29,904 bases of DNA, taken from NCBI GenBank assembly GCA_034003585.1, contig JAVEYH010000033.1, forward strand, positions 1 through 29,904, in the 5' to 3' direction. Positions 21,653 to 28,294 of the stretch are shown here, piece by piece. Position numbers and translations under genes: made by a program. The stretch is from JAPXSY01 sp034003585 (GTDB lineage: Bacteria; Verrucomicrobiota; Kiritimatiellia; RFP12; UBA1067). Under the pieces are notes generated by a model, which saw only the letters and a list, made by a program, of their open reading frames with translations, had not been told where the DNA came from and ran no database searches. The stretch's first letter is position 1. Every line of letters begins with the position of its first letter.

Positions 21653-22529
21653 GCGCCTCGCGCACGAAGCGGGTCTGACCTTCCTCATGGTAGGAACTGC
21701 GCACCAGGGGCGCACAGGCCGCATAGCCGAAGCCCATCTCGGCCGCGGCTTCGCGCAGCGCGTCGAACTCGGCCGGCTCCGCATACCGCGCGACCGGAAG
21801 GTGCCGCGGTCCCGGCTGCAGATACTGCCCCGCGTAAAAGATGCGGCAGCCGGCCGCGCGCGCGTCGCGCAGCACCTGCAGCCGCTCGTCGGCGGTCTCG
21901 CCCAACCCCAGCATCAGACTGGTTTTGACGATCCGTCCCGCGTCCGCCGCCCGCCGCAGCACCCGGAGGGAGCGTCCGTAATCCGCCTGCGGCCGGGCCT
22001 CCGGATAGAGGCGCGGCACGGTCTCCAGATTGTGCCCGAACACCTCGGGCCGCGTCCGGATCACCGTGTCCAACGCCTCCGCGTCCCCCCCGAAGTCCGG
22101 CACCAGTACCTCGACCAGAATGCCGGGCACCGCCTGATGCACCGCTTCGACGGTTTCCGCCCAGAGCGCCGCGCCGCCGTCCGGAAGATCGTCGCGCGTG
22201 ACCGAGGTGAGCACCACCTCCTTCAGACCGGTCTCGCGCACCGCCGCGGCCACGCGCCGCGGCTCGTCCGGATCGGGCGGGGGTACCGCGCGTTTGTCCA
22301 CATTGCAGAAACGGCAGCCGCGCGTGCAGCGGTCGCCCAGAATCAGGATCGTGGCGCGGCCGTGCGCCCAGCAGCGCCCGAGGTTCGGACAGAACGCCTC
22401 TTCGCACACGGTGTGTAGCCCGTGCGCCCGCAACCGCGCGCGGGTCTCCTGAAAACGCTCATTCTGTCCGACCCGCACGCGGATCCAGGGCGGACGCGCC
22501 GGGCTTGACCGTACGGGTTCTTCTTGCAT
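21615..22529 (-). CDS. lipA: Lipoyl synthase
   Basis: The 304-residue radical SAM enzyme inserts two sulfurs into octanoyl groups on the E2 or GcvH lipoyl domains (EC 2.8.1.8). The auxiliary cluster motif C42-x4-C47-x5-C53 (CEEAFCPNLGRCW) and the radical SAM C68-x3-C72-x2-C75 (CTRGCRFCNV) are present, as are TSVTRDDLPDGGA, HNLETVPRLYP and the C-terminal RSSYHEE serine ligand motif. The start at 22529 is set by a promoter whose -10 ends 7 nt earlier; the longer frame from 22604 would run through that promoter. No lipB or lplA is adjacent. The gene overlaps thiH tail to tail by 38 bp. Confidence 0.95.
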   Translation of the reverse strand: MQEEPVRSSPARPPWIRVRVGQNERFQETRARLRAHGLHTVCEEAFCPNLGRCWAHGRATILILGDRCTRGCRFCNVDKRAVPPPDPDEPRRVAAAVRETGLKEVVLTSVTRDDLPDGGAALWAETVEAVHQAVPGILVEVLVPDFGGDAEALDTVIRTRPEVFGHNLETVPRLYPEARPQADYGRSLRVLRRAADAGRIVKTSLMLGLGETADERLQVLRDARAAGCRIFYAGQYLQPGPRHLPVARYAEPAEFDALREAAAEMGFGYAACAPLVRSSYHEEGQTRFVREALTASRTRGPSPS

Positions 22530-22536
22530 GCGCCGT

Positions 22537-22565
22537 ATCTTATCCTTTCGCGCCGCGGTTTCCAA
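22537..22565 (-). promoter_or_regulatory. Near-leaderless promoter of lipA
   Basis: On the minus strand TTGGAA (22565-22560), a 17 bp spacer and TAAGAT (22542-22537) end 7 nt before the lipA ATG at 22529. Confidence 0.7.
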
Positions 22566-22680
22566 CCCCGCACCTCTCCGCGCCGGGGAGTGAGGGCGTT
22601 TCACCGAGACGCCGTCGCACCCAAGGCGGAGTTCGTGCCTTACGCACCGGTACCGGCAAGAAAAAACAAGTCATGGTGTC

Positions 22681-22698
22681 GTCCTCATCCTCGTCCTC
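22681..22698 (+). repeat. Hexamer RTCCTC tandem repeat
   Basis: Three units, GTCCTC, ATCCTC and GTCCTC, run on into GATCCTG in the non-coding gap between lipA and the AraC gene. The 235 bp gap otherwise holds only the lipA promoter and the AraC terminator. Confidence 0.6.
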
Positions 22699-22706
22699 GA
22701 TCCTGT

Positions 22707-22735
22707 AAAAACCTCTGCGAATCCGGCCGCAGGGG
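22707..22735 (-). terminator. Rho-independent terminator of the AraC-family gene
   Basis: On the minus strand CCCCTGCG (22735-22728) pairs with CGCAGAGG (22719-22712) with one mismatch and an 8-nt loop, followed by TTTTT (22711-22707). It lies about 30 nt after the AraC-gene stop. Confidence 0.75.
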
Positions 22736-22764
22736 AACCGGCAACGGAACGGGGCGGATCGCGC

Positions 22765-23706
22765 TCACTCCCCCGCGCCGGACCGCCGGAAACGCGCGGG
22801 CGTCATTCCGTACTGCCGCTTGAACAGGCGGTGGAAGTGGCTCAGACTCTCGAACCCCAGTTCCGACGCCACGGCCGCCACCTTCGCCTCTGGCGCGCGG
22901 AGCAAACGGACCGCCCGCCGCAGGCGCAGCCGGGTGAGGAATTCCGTCGGCGTCTCGCCGAAGTGGCGCCGGAAACTTTTGCAGAGATGACTCGGATGGC
23001 AGCGCGCCGCGGCGTGCAGACGGCGCGGCGCCTCGCGGAGATCCGCCCAGCCCTCCGCCTCCCCGCGCAGCCGCGTCAGCCAGCGCGGCGGCCGCGCCGC
23101 GGCGGCCGGCGCCTCGTCCGCTCCGGCGAGCAGGTGGCGGACGAACAGATGCGCGGCGAGCGCGCGCGACATCAGCGTGCTCCGCTCCGGATTCACCGCC
23201 TGCTCATTGCTGATCGCCTCCATCTGCAGCATCAGATCCCGCGTCTCCTCCGGCGGGAGATGCCGGCACGGCGCCTCCGGAGCGGTCTCGAAACGGTTCA
23301 GCAGCTCCGGTGCCCGGAGATACGCCATCAGATCGCGGAGCACCGGCGAGGCGAGCGTCAGGCTCGCGAACAGCGTCCGCTCCGAATGGACCGGCAACAG
23401 CCGGTGAAGATCGTACGGCCGCACAAAAACCAGCGACCCCGGCGGCAGCAGATGATGGCTGCCGTTCACCTCATGCAGCAGATGCCCTTTCACCAGCAGC
23501 AGAATCTCCGCGAACTCGTGAATGTGAAAGGTCTGGATCTCCTCGGCATTCAGCAGAAAACCCTGCTTGTGCAGATGGGGAAAACTGTTCATGGCGTACA
23601 CCTCGCCATCCTGCAGTAGATAGAGGAAAACCGCCGTGAGCGTCTCCTGCAGAAATTGTTCCTGCTGGATCGTCAGGCTGCGGGGCGCGGAAGGTTTGGA
23701 ATCCAT
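22765..23706 (-). CDS. AraC-family transcriptional regulator with cupin-like sensor domain
   Basis: The 313-residue protein has an N-terminal cupin-like ligand-binding region (residues about 40-115: HIHEFAEILLLVKGHLLHEV, then LLPPGSLVFVRPYDLHRL) and a C-terminal double helix-turn-helix (about 215-310: HPSHLCKSFRRHFGETPTEF and ELGFESLSHFHRLFKRQYGM). I start at MDSKPS (23706), since a promoter -10 ends 6 nt before it; the ATG at 23724 lies in the promoter. It is divergent from the corrinoid-protein operon with 133 bp between starts, making it the likely regulator of that operon and perhaps sensor of the methyl-donor substrate. The inducer is unknown. Confidence 0.88.
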   Translation of the reverse strand: MDSKPSAPRSLTIQQEQFLQETLTAVFLYLLQDGEVYAMNSFPHLHKQGFLLNAEEIQTFHIHEFAEILLLVKGHLLHEVNGSHHLLPPGSLVFVRPYDLHRLLPVHSERTLFASLTLASPVLRDLMAYLRAPELLNRFETAPEAPCRHLPPEETRDLMLQMEAISNEQAVNPERSTLMSRALAAHLFVRHLLAGADEAPAAAARPPRWLTRLRGEAEGWADLREAPRRLHAAARCHPSHLCKSFRRHFGETPTEFLTRLRLRRAVRLLRAPEAKVAAVASELGFESLSHFHRLFKRQYGMTPARFRRSGAGE

Positions 23707-23712
23707 GAAGCA

Positions 23713-23740
23713 AAGATAAGACATGTTTTGGGAAAAGCAA
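23713..23740 (-). promoter_or_regulatory. Leaderless promoter of the AraC-family gene
   Basis: On the minus strand TTGCTT (23740-23735), a 16 bp spacer and TATCTT (23718-23713) end 6 nt before the ATG at 23706. The divergent operon has only a weak promoter candidate (TGGTTA, 17 bp, TATCCT), as expected if AraC must activate it. Confidence 0.6.
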
Positions 23741-23839
23741 GCGCATAGATAAACTCTGGTTATCCGTTGTGACCTGCGCTATCCTGTTACCGTTTCATTA
23801 CCCGATGGGCAAAGGCAAAGCAGAAAAGAGAGGCGGGAC

Positions 23840-24466
23840 ATGGCAAATCTTGAAGCGTTGAAGGTTGCGATGAAGGGCGGCAAGGTCGCCGAAGTGCGCA
23901 GACTGGTGGAGGCGGCGCTGGCCGAGGGCACGCCTGCCCGGGAGATCCTCAACTCCGGCCTGTTGGAGGCGATGAGCGAGGTGGGGCAGCGTTTCAAGCG
24001 CAACGAGGTGTTCGTGCCGGAGGTGCTGGTGGCGGCGCGCGCCATGAAGGCAGGCACCGAGCTGCTGAAACCGCACCTGATCCGTGCCGGCGTGCAGGCG
24101 GTGGCCACGGCGGTGATGGGCACCGTGAAAGGGGATCTGCATGACATCGGCAAGAACCTGGTGATCATGATGCTGGAGGGCGCGGGCTTCGCGGTGGTCG
24201 ACGCGGGGGTCGACGTGGCGCCCGAACGGTTTGTGGCGCTGGCGCAGGAGCATCAGGCGAGAATCGTCGGACTCTCCGCGCTGCTGACCACGACCATGCC
24301 GAGCATGAAGGGCGCGGTCGAGGCGATCCGCGCGGCCGGGCTTCCCGCCAAGGTGATCATCGGCGGCGCGCCCGTCACCCAGGCATACTGCGACGCGATC
24401 GGCGCGGACGGGTACTCGGCCGATGCCGCCTCGGCCGCGGAACTGGCCAGACGGTTGATCGCATGA
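23840..24466 (+). CDS. Corrinoid (cobalamin-binding) methyl-carrier protein, MtaC/MtbC-like
   Basis: The 208-residue protein has a helical cap domain (residues about 1-85, with MSEVGQRFKRNEVFVPEVLV) and a B12-binding Rossmann-like domain with D99-x-H101-x2-G104 in KGDLHDIGKNLVIMM, where His is the lower cobalt ligand. VVDAGVDVAPERF, LSALLTTTM and IIGGAPVTQAYCDAIGADGY complete the fold. This family (MtaC, MtbC, MttC, MtvC) carries the methyl group between a substrate methyltransferase and an acceptor methyltransferase. It is first in a three-gene operon and overlaps the next gene by ATGA. No MttB-like substrate methyltransferase is next to it, so the methyl donor cannot be read from the sequence. 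Confidence 0.92.
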   Translation: MANLEALKVAMKGGKVAEVRRLVEAALAEGTPAREILNSGLLEAMSEVGQRFKRNEVFVPEVLVAARAMKAGTELLKPHLIRAGVQAVATAVMGTVKGDLHDIGKNLVIMMLEGAGFAVVDAGVDVAPERFVALAQEHQARIVGLSALLTTTMPSMKGAVEAIRAAGLPAKVIIGGAPVTQAYCDAIGADGYSADAASAAELARRLIA

Positions 24467-25845
24467 CACATACCCTGACCGGCAAAGAGATTCTTCTGAC
24501 GGCGCTGCGCAACGGCCTGACCCCGCGTCCGGCCTGGGTGCCGTTCGTGGGGGTTCACGGCGGCCAACTGGTCGGCATGAAGGCCTCGGACTATCTGCGC
24601 TCGGCCGATGCCATGGTCCGCGGCCTCTCCGAAGCCCTCGAACGCTACCGGCCGGACGGCCTGCCCATGCTGTTCGATCTGCAACTTGAGGCGGAGGCCC
24701 TGGGCTGCGGCCTGACCTGGTCCGACGAGACGCCCCCCTCCGTCACGACCCACCCGCTCGAGGGCCGCGGTTCGCTGGCCGACCTCCCGCCCTTCACCGT
24801 GGAGGCCGGACGCATCCCGCTCGCCCTGGAAGTCACCCGCCGCATGCGGGCGCTGGCGGGCGACCGCATCGGCCTCTACGGCCTGCTGTGCGGCCCGTTC
24901 ACGCTGGCCATGCACCTGATGGGCAATGACCTCTTCATGCAGATGTACGACCACCCCGATTACGTGAAGGCCGTGGTCGGGTACTGCGCCGCCATCGGCC
25001 GCACTCTGGCCCTGGCCTACCTGGACGCGGGCGCGGACGTGATCGCCGTGGTCGATCCCATGACCAGCCAGATCTCGCCGGAGCACTTCGCCGCATTCGT
25101 CACGCCCCATCTCAACCCGATCTTCCAGGCGGTCCGCGAACGCCGCGCCCTCTCCTCGCTCTTCGTCTGCGGGGACGCCACGCGAAACCTCGCGGTGATG
25201 TCCCGCACCGTGTGCGACAACCTTTCGATCGACGAGAACATCCCGCTCGATCTGCTGCGCGACCATTCGCGCACGTCGGGCAAGAGTTTCGGCGGCAATC
25301 TCAAACTGACCGCCGTGCTGCTGTTCGGCGACGAGGACGACAGCCGACTGGACGCGATCCGCTGCATCGACGTGGCGGGCAGCGCGGGCTTCATTCTGGC
25401 GCCGGGGTGCGACCTGCCCTACGCCGTGCCGCCGGCCAACCTCGCCGCCGTCGCGGAGATGGCGCTGGACCCTTACCGGCGCGAGGTCAGCAAGCGGACC
25501 ATCATCGCCAAGGATCTGCTTCTCGGCACCGTCTGCGACCTGCCCGGCGATTACCGCGCGCTGCCCCACGTCCAGATCGATGTCGTGACCTTGGACTCCG
25601 CCTCCTGCGCGCCCTGCCAGTACATGATGGATGCGGCCCACCGCGCCGCGGCCGCGGCCGCGGCACCGGTCGTGGTCAAAGAACACCGCATCGCCTCACG
25701 CGAGGGGCTCGCCGCCATGACTCGGCTCGGCGTGAAAAACATTCCGACGCTCTGCATCGACGGCCAGGTCGCCTTCTCCTCCCTGATCCCCGACCTGCGG
25801 ACCCTGGTCGCGCGCCTGGAAGAGGCCCGCGCCGCGAAACCCTGA
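24463..25845 (+). CDS. UroD/MtaA-family methyltransferase fused to a thioredoxin-like domain
   Basis: The 460-residue protein has a UroD-fold TIM barrel at about residues 5-360, like the MtaA/CmuA and O-demethylase methyltransferases that move methyl groups to or from corrinoid proteins. In that family zinc is bound by H-x-C plus a later Cys. Here the site reads F234-V-C236 in SSLFVCGDATRN, and C316 is in APGCDLPYA, so the His is replaced. Residues about 370-455 form a thioredoxin/glutaredoxin-like domain: SASCAPCQYMM with C382-A-P-C385, then a cis-Pro loop VKNIPTLCIDGQ. Coupling to the corrinoid gene by ATGA overlap and to CobW downstream points to a B12 methyl-transfer system. The fused redox domain is unusual; it may reduce the active site or deliver thiols. 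Confidence 0.85.
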   Translation: MTHTLTGKEILLTALRNGLTPRPAWVPFVGVHGGQLVGMKASDYLRSADAMVRGLSEALERYRPDGLPMLFDLQLEAEALGCGLTWSDETPPSVTTHPLEGRGSLADLPPFTVEAGRIPLALEVTRRMRALAGDRIGLYGLLCGPFTLAMHLMGNDLFMQMYDHPDYVKAVVGYCAAIGRTLALAYLDAGADVIAVVDPMTSQISPEHFAAFVTPHLNPIFQAVRERRALSSLFVCGDATRNLAVMSRTVCDNLSIDENIPLDLLRDHSRTSGKSFGGNLKLTAVLLFGDEDDSRLDAIRCIDVAGSAGFILAPGCDLPYAVPPANLAAVAEMALDPYRREVSKRTIIAKDLLLGTVCDLPGDYRALPHVQIDVVTLDSASCAPCQYMMDAAHRAAAAAAAPVVVKEHRIASREGLAAMTRLGVKNIPTLCIDGQVAFSSLIPDLRTLVARLEEARAAKP

Positions 25846-25857
25846 ACCGAGGCCGTC

Positions 25858-26796
25858 ATGCCCCCCACTTGTCCCCTCTGGCTGGTTGCCGGTTTCCTGG
25901 GCGCGGGCAAGACCACGCTGCTCCGGCGCCTTGTCCGGACAGCGCAGGGCCGGAAGCTGGTCTTTGTAGTCAATGAGTTCTCGGCCGTGGATGTGGACGC
26001 CGGCCTGATCGAGCGTGACGGCGGCACAACGGTCGCGGTTCCGGGCGGCAGCATCTTCTGCAGGTGCCTGGTCAGCGAGTTCGTCTCTGTGCTCAACCGG
26101 ATCGCGGAGGGGGCCCTTCCCCGCATCCCGGACCCGTCCTTCCGCGCCGAGGGCGTGGTGATCGAGGCGAGCGGCATGGCCGATCCCCGCGCCATGCGGC
26201 GGCTGCTGGCCGAATCCCGTCTGGACGCCCGCTTCCATGTGGCGGGCATCACCGCCGTGGTGGATCCCGGCAGCCTCATGAAACTGCTGCTGGTGCTGCC
26301 CATGATCCGCGGCCAGATCGAAGCCGCCGACCTGATCCTGCTCAACAAGACCGATTTGCACGCCCCGGCCGTGATCAACCGGGTCAGAAGCCGGATCCGC
26401 GAGATCAACCCGCACGCCACCGTGATCCGCTGCATCCGCGGCGGCGTGGACCCGGCGCTGATTCTGGCGGAGGGCGAGTCCGCGCGGATCGCGCGGTTGG
26501 ACGCCGACTTCGGCCTCTGCCGCGACCCGCATTTCGAACGCGAGACCGCCACCTTCGATGCGCCCGTGGCGCTGCCGGCATTGCGGGAACGCCTCGCCGC
26601 GGCCGGCGACGCCCTGTACCGCGCCAAGGGATTCGTGCGTGCCGAAGGCGAGGGATGGGTCTATCTGGACTGGAGCATGGGCGCGCGGATCATGGAACCC
26701 GCGGAGCCGCGGCCGGCCTCCTCGCTCGCGGTCATCTGGAACCCGCTCCTGCTCAAAGAATCCCCGCTCGCGGCCCTTGCCCGGCCGCAGGCGTGA
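25858..26796 (+). CDS. CobW/COG0523-family GTPase in the corrinoid operon
   Basis: The 312-residue G3E-family P-loop GTPase has Walker A GFLGAGKTTLL, VNEFSAVDVDAGLIE, ASGMADPRAM and NKTD for guanine recognition. The metal-chaperone motif, usually GGCxCC, appears here as GGSIFCRC (S65, C68, C70). The C-terminal CobW domain is short. G3E GTPases load metals or assist corrinoid and nickel enzymes. The gene starts 12 nt after the methyltransferase stop in the same operon, so a role in cobalt/corrinoid handling or reactivation, or zinc loading of the methyltransferase, is likely. The 3' end is only 10 bp from the convergent Gfo/Idh gene. Confidence 0.85.
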   Translation: MPPTCPLWLVAGFLGAGKTTLLRRLVRTAQGRKLVFVVNEFSAVDVDAGLIERDGGTTVAVPGGSIFCRCLVSEFVSVLNRIAEGALPRIPDPSFRAEGVVIEASGMADPRAMRRLLAESRLDARFHVAGITAVVDPGSLMKLLLVLPMIRGQIEAADLILLNKTDLHAPAVINRVRSRIREINPHATVIRCIRGGVDPALILAEGESARIARLDADFGLCRDPHFERETATFDAPVALPALRERLAAAGDALYRAKGFVRAEGEGWVYLDWSMGARIMEPAEPRPASSLAVIWNPLLLKESPLAALARPQA

Positions 26797-26806
26797 ACGC
26801 CGCGCG

Positions 26807-28162
26807 TCAGCCGTTGAGGCCGAACCCCTTGCGGTACGGCTTGCGGATCAGGGCCTCCGCCTCCGGCGCGTTCTTGGCCCGCATCGCCGCGGCGTCCCAC
26901 TCGATCCGCCGCCCGAGCCGGATCGGCAGCACGCCGACCAGCAACGCCTCGGTAAAGGGTGCGGAATAGTGGAACCCGGCGCGGGCCTCCTCCGGCCGGC
27001 CCGCGATACAGGCCTGGACCCACTCCTTGCGGTGACCGGGACTGCGCGGGATCGCCTTGGCGGGCCGCGCGAAATCGCGCATGACGCGCTCCGGCACCAG
27101 CCGCGGCGCGCCGGACCAGCCGGAACACATCATCGCGCCTTTCTCGCCGAGGAAAATCAGGCCGTTGTCGCCCAGCTCCCGGTCCGCCTCCAGTCCGGGC
27201 GGCGGCGCGGGACGTTTGCCGCCGTCGTACCAGGTCAGCCGGACCGGCCCGCGCGCGCCCTTGGCCGCGAAATGCCACGTCACGATGCTCCACAGCGGGA
27301 AACTGTCGGGATTGGTCTCGGAGGTGACCGCCTCCACCGCTTCCGGCGCGCCGAGGTCCAAGGCATACCAGGCCGGGTCGGCATTGTGCACCATCATGTC
27401 GCCCAGCGCGCCGCACCCGTAATCGAACCAGCCGCGCCAGCGCCGCGGCGCGTAATCCGGATGGTACGGGTGTTCCGGCGCCGGCCCCTGCCACAAATTC
27501 CAGTCCAGGGTCGGCGGCACCGGCGGCGTCTCAACGGGGCGCCGCCGTCCCTGCGTGTTCCAGAAGGTGCCGGGCCGGTCGGACCAGACGTGGACTTCCC
27601 GCACCGCGCCGATCGCCCCGGCATCCAGCCACTCTTTCGTCAGCCGCAGCCCCTCGCCGGCATGCCCCTGGTTGCCCATCTGCGTCACCACGCCGGTCTC
27701 GGCCGCCACCTTGCCCATCAGGCGCGCCTCCTCGATCGTGTGCGCCATGGGCTTCTCCACGTACACATGCTTGCCCCGCCGCATCGCGGCCAGGGCGATC
27801 GGCGCGTGCCAGTGGTCCGGCGTGGCGATCATCACCGCGTCCAGCCCCTTTTCCTTCTCCAGCATCACCCGATAATCCGTGTAGAAGGGACGCCCCGGAT
27901 ACGTCTTGCGCATGCGTTCCGCATGCTTGGCCTCCACATCGCAAAAGGCCGCGAGGTTGACCTCCGGAAACGACGCCAGCTCCTTGGCGACGCCCCCGCC
28001 CTGCCCGCCGATGCCGACACATCCGATGTTCAGCCTGCCCGAAGGCGGCACCCCGCCCGGCGCGCCGGCCACGGAACGCGGCAGGATCAGGAACCCGCCC
28101 GCCGTCACCCCGCCTTTTCCCAGCCACGCGCGCCTTGTGATCCCCGTCTGAAACTTTGCCAT
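26807..28162 (-). CDS. Tat-exported Gfo/Idh/MocA-family oxidoreductase
   Basis: The 451-residue protein starts MAKFQTGITRRAWLGKGGVT, a twin-arginine signal with a hydrophobic stretch to VAGAPGG. Its NAD(P)-binding motif is LNIGCVGIGGQGGGVAKELA and the family EKP motif is VEKPMAHTIEEARLM. The C-terminal domain has the WFDYGCGALGDMMVHNADPAWYALDLG pattern, common in PVC and Bacteroidetes paralogues of the family. The enzyme probably oxidises or epimerises a sugar derivative. I start at the ATG at 28162; upstream sequence in frame reads through the promoter. The promoter TTTACG (28243-28238), 17 bp, TACACA (28220-28215) overlaps a palindrome. Confidence 0.9.
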   Translation of the reverse strand: MAKFQTGITRRAWLGKGGVTAGGFLILPRSVAGAPGGVPPSGRLNIGCVGIGGQGGGVAKELASFPEVNLAAFCDVEAKHAERMRKTYPGRPFYTDYRVMLEKEKGLDAVMIATPDHWHAPIALAAMRRGKHVYVEKPMAHTIEEARLMGKVAAETGVVTQMGNQGHAGEGLRLTKEWLDAGAIGAVREVHVWSDRPGTFWNTQGRRRPVETPPVPPTLDWNLWQGPAPEHPYHPDYAPRRWRGWFDYGCGALGDMMVHNADPAWYALDLGAPEAVEAVTSETNPDSFPLWSIVTWHFAAKGARGPVRLTWYDGGKRPAPPPGLEADRELGDNGLIFLGEKGAMMCSGWSGAPRLVPERVMRDFARPAKAIPRSPGHRKEWVQACIAGRPEEARAGFHYSAPFTEALLVGVLPIRLGRRIEWDAAAMRAKNAPEAEALIRKPYRKGFGLNG

Positions 28163-28211
28163 CCTCACACCCCCGTTTCCCACTCGGCCGTCCTCCGGCC
28201 GAAACATCCGT

Positions 28212-28228
28212 TTTTGTGTATCACAAAA
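28212..28228. promoter_or_regulatory. Palindromic operator-like site over the Gfo/Idh promoter
   Basis: TTTTGTGTATCACAAAA is an inverted repeat with 7 bp arms around TAT. It covers the minus-strand -10 box TACACA and so looks like a repressor site. A second short palindrome, TGTCCGACA (28229-28237), adjoins it within the same promoter spacer. No matching regulator is identified. Confidence 0.55.
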
Positions 28229-28256
28229 TGTCCGACACGTAAACCTTTCGCAAGGG

Positions 28257-28285
28257 TGGCGCCGCAACCCGGGAAACGCTACACT
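28257..28285 (+). promoter_or_regulatory. Promoter of the nucleotidyltransferase-kinase gene
   Basis: The -10 is TACACT (28280-28285), 9 nt before the ATG at 28295. TGGCGC (28257-28262), 17 bp upstream, is a weak -35. The leader would be 0-3 nt. Confidence 0.5.
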
Positions 28286-28294
28286 ATCCCGATC

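Noticed and set aside
23707..23724. Upstream ATG (23724) as start of the AraC gene.
   Set aside because: The -10 box lies between this ATG and the ATG at 23706, so it would not be transcribed from the visible promoter.
23725..23839. Cobalamin riboswitch before the corrinoid operon.
   Set aside because: The 133 bp between start codons is too short and no B12-box-like sequence is apparent.
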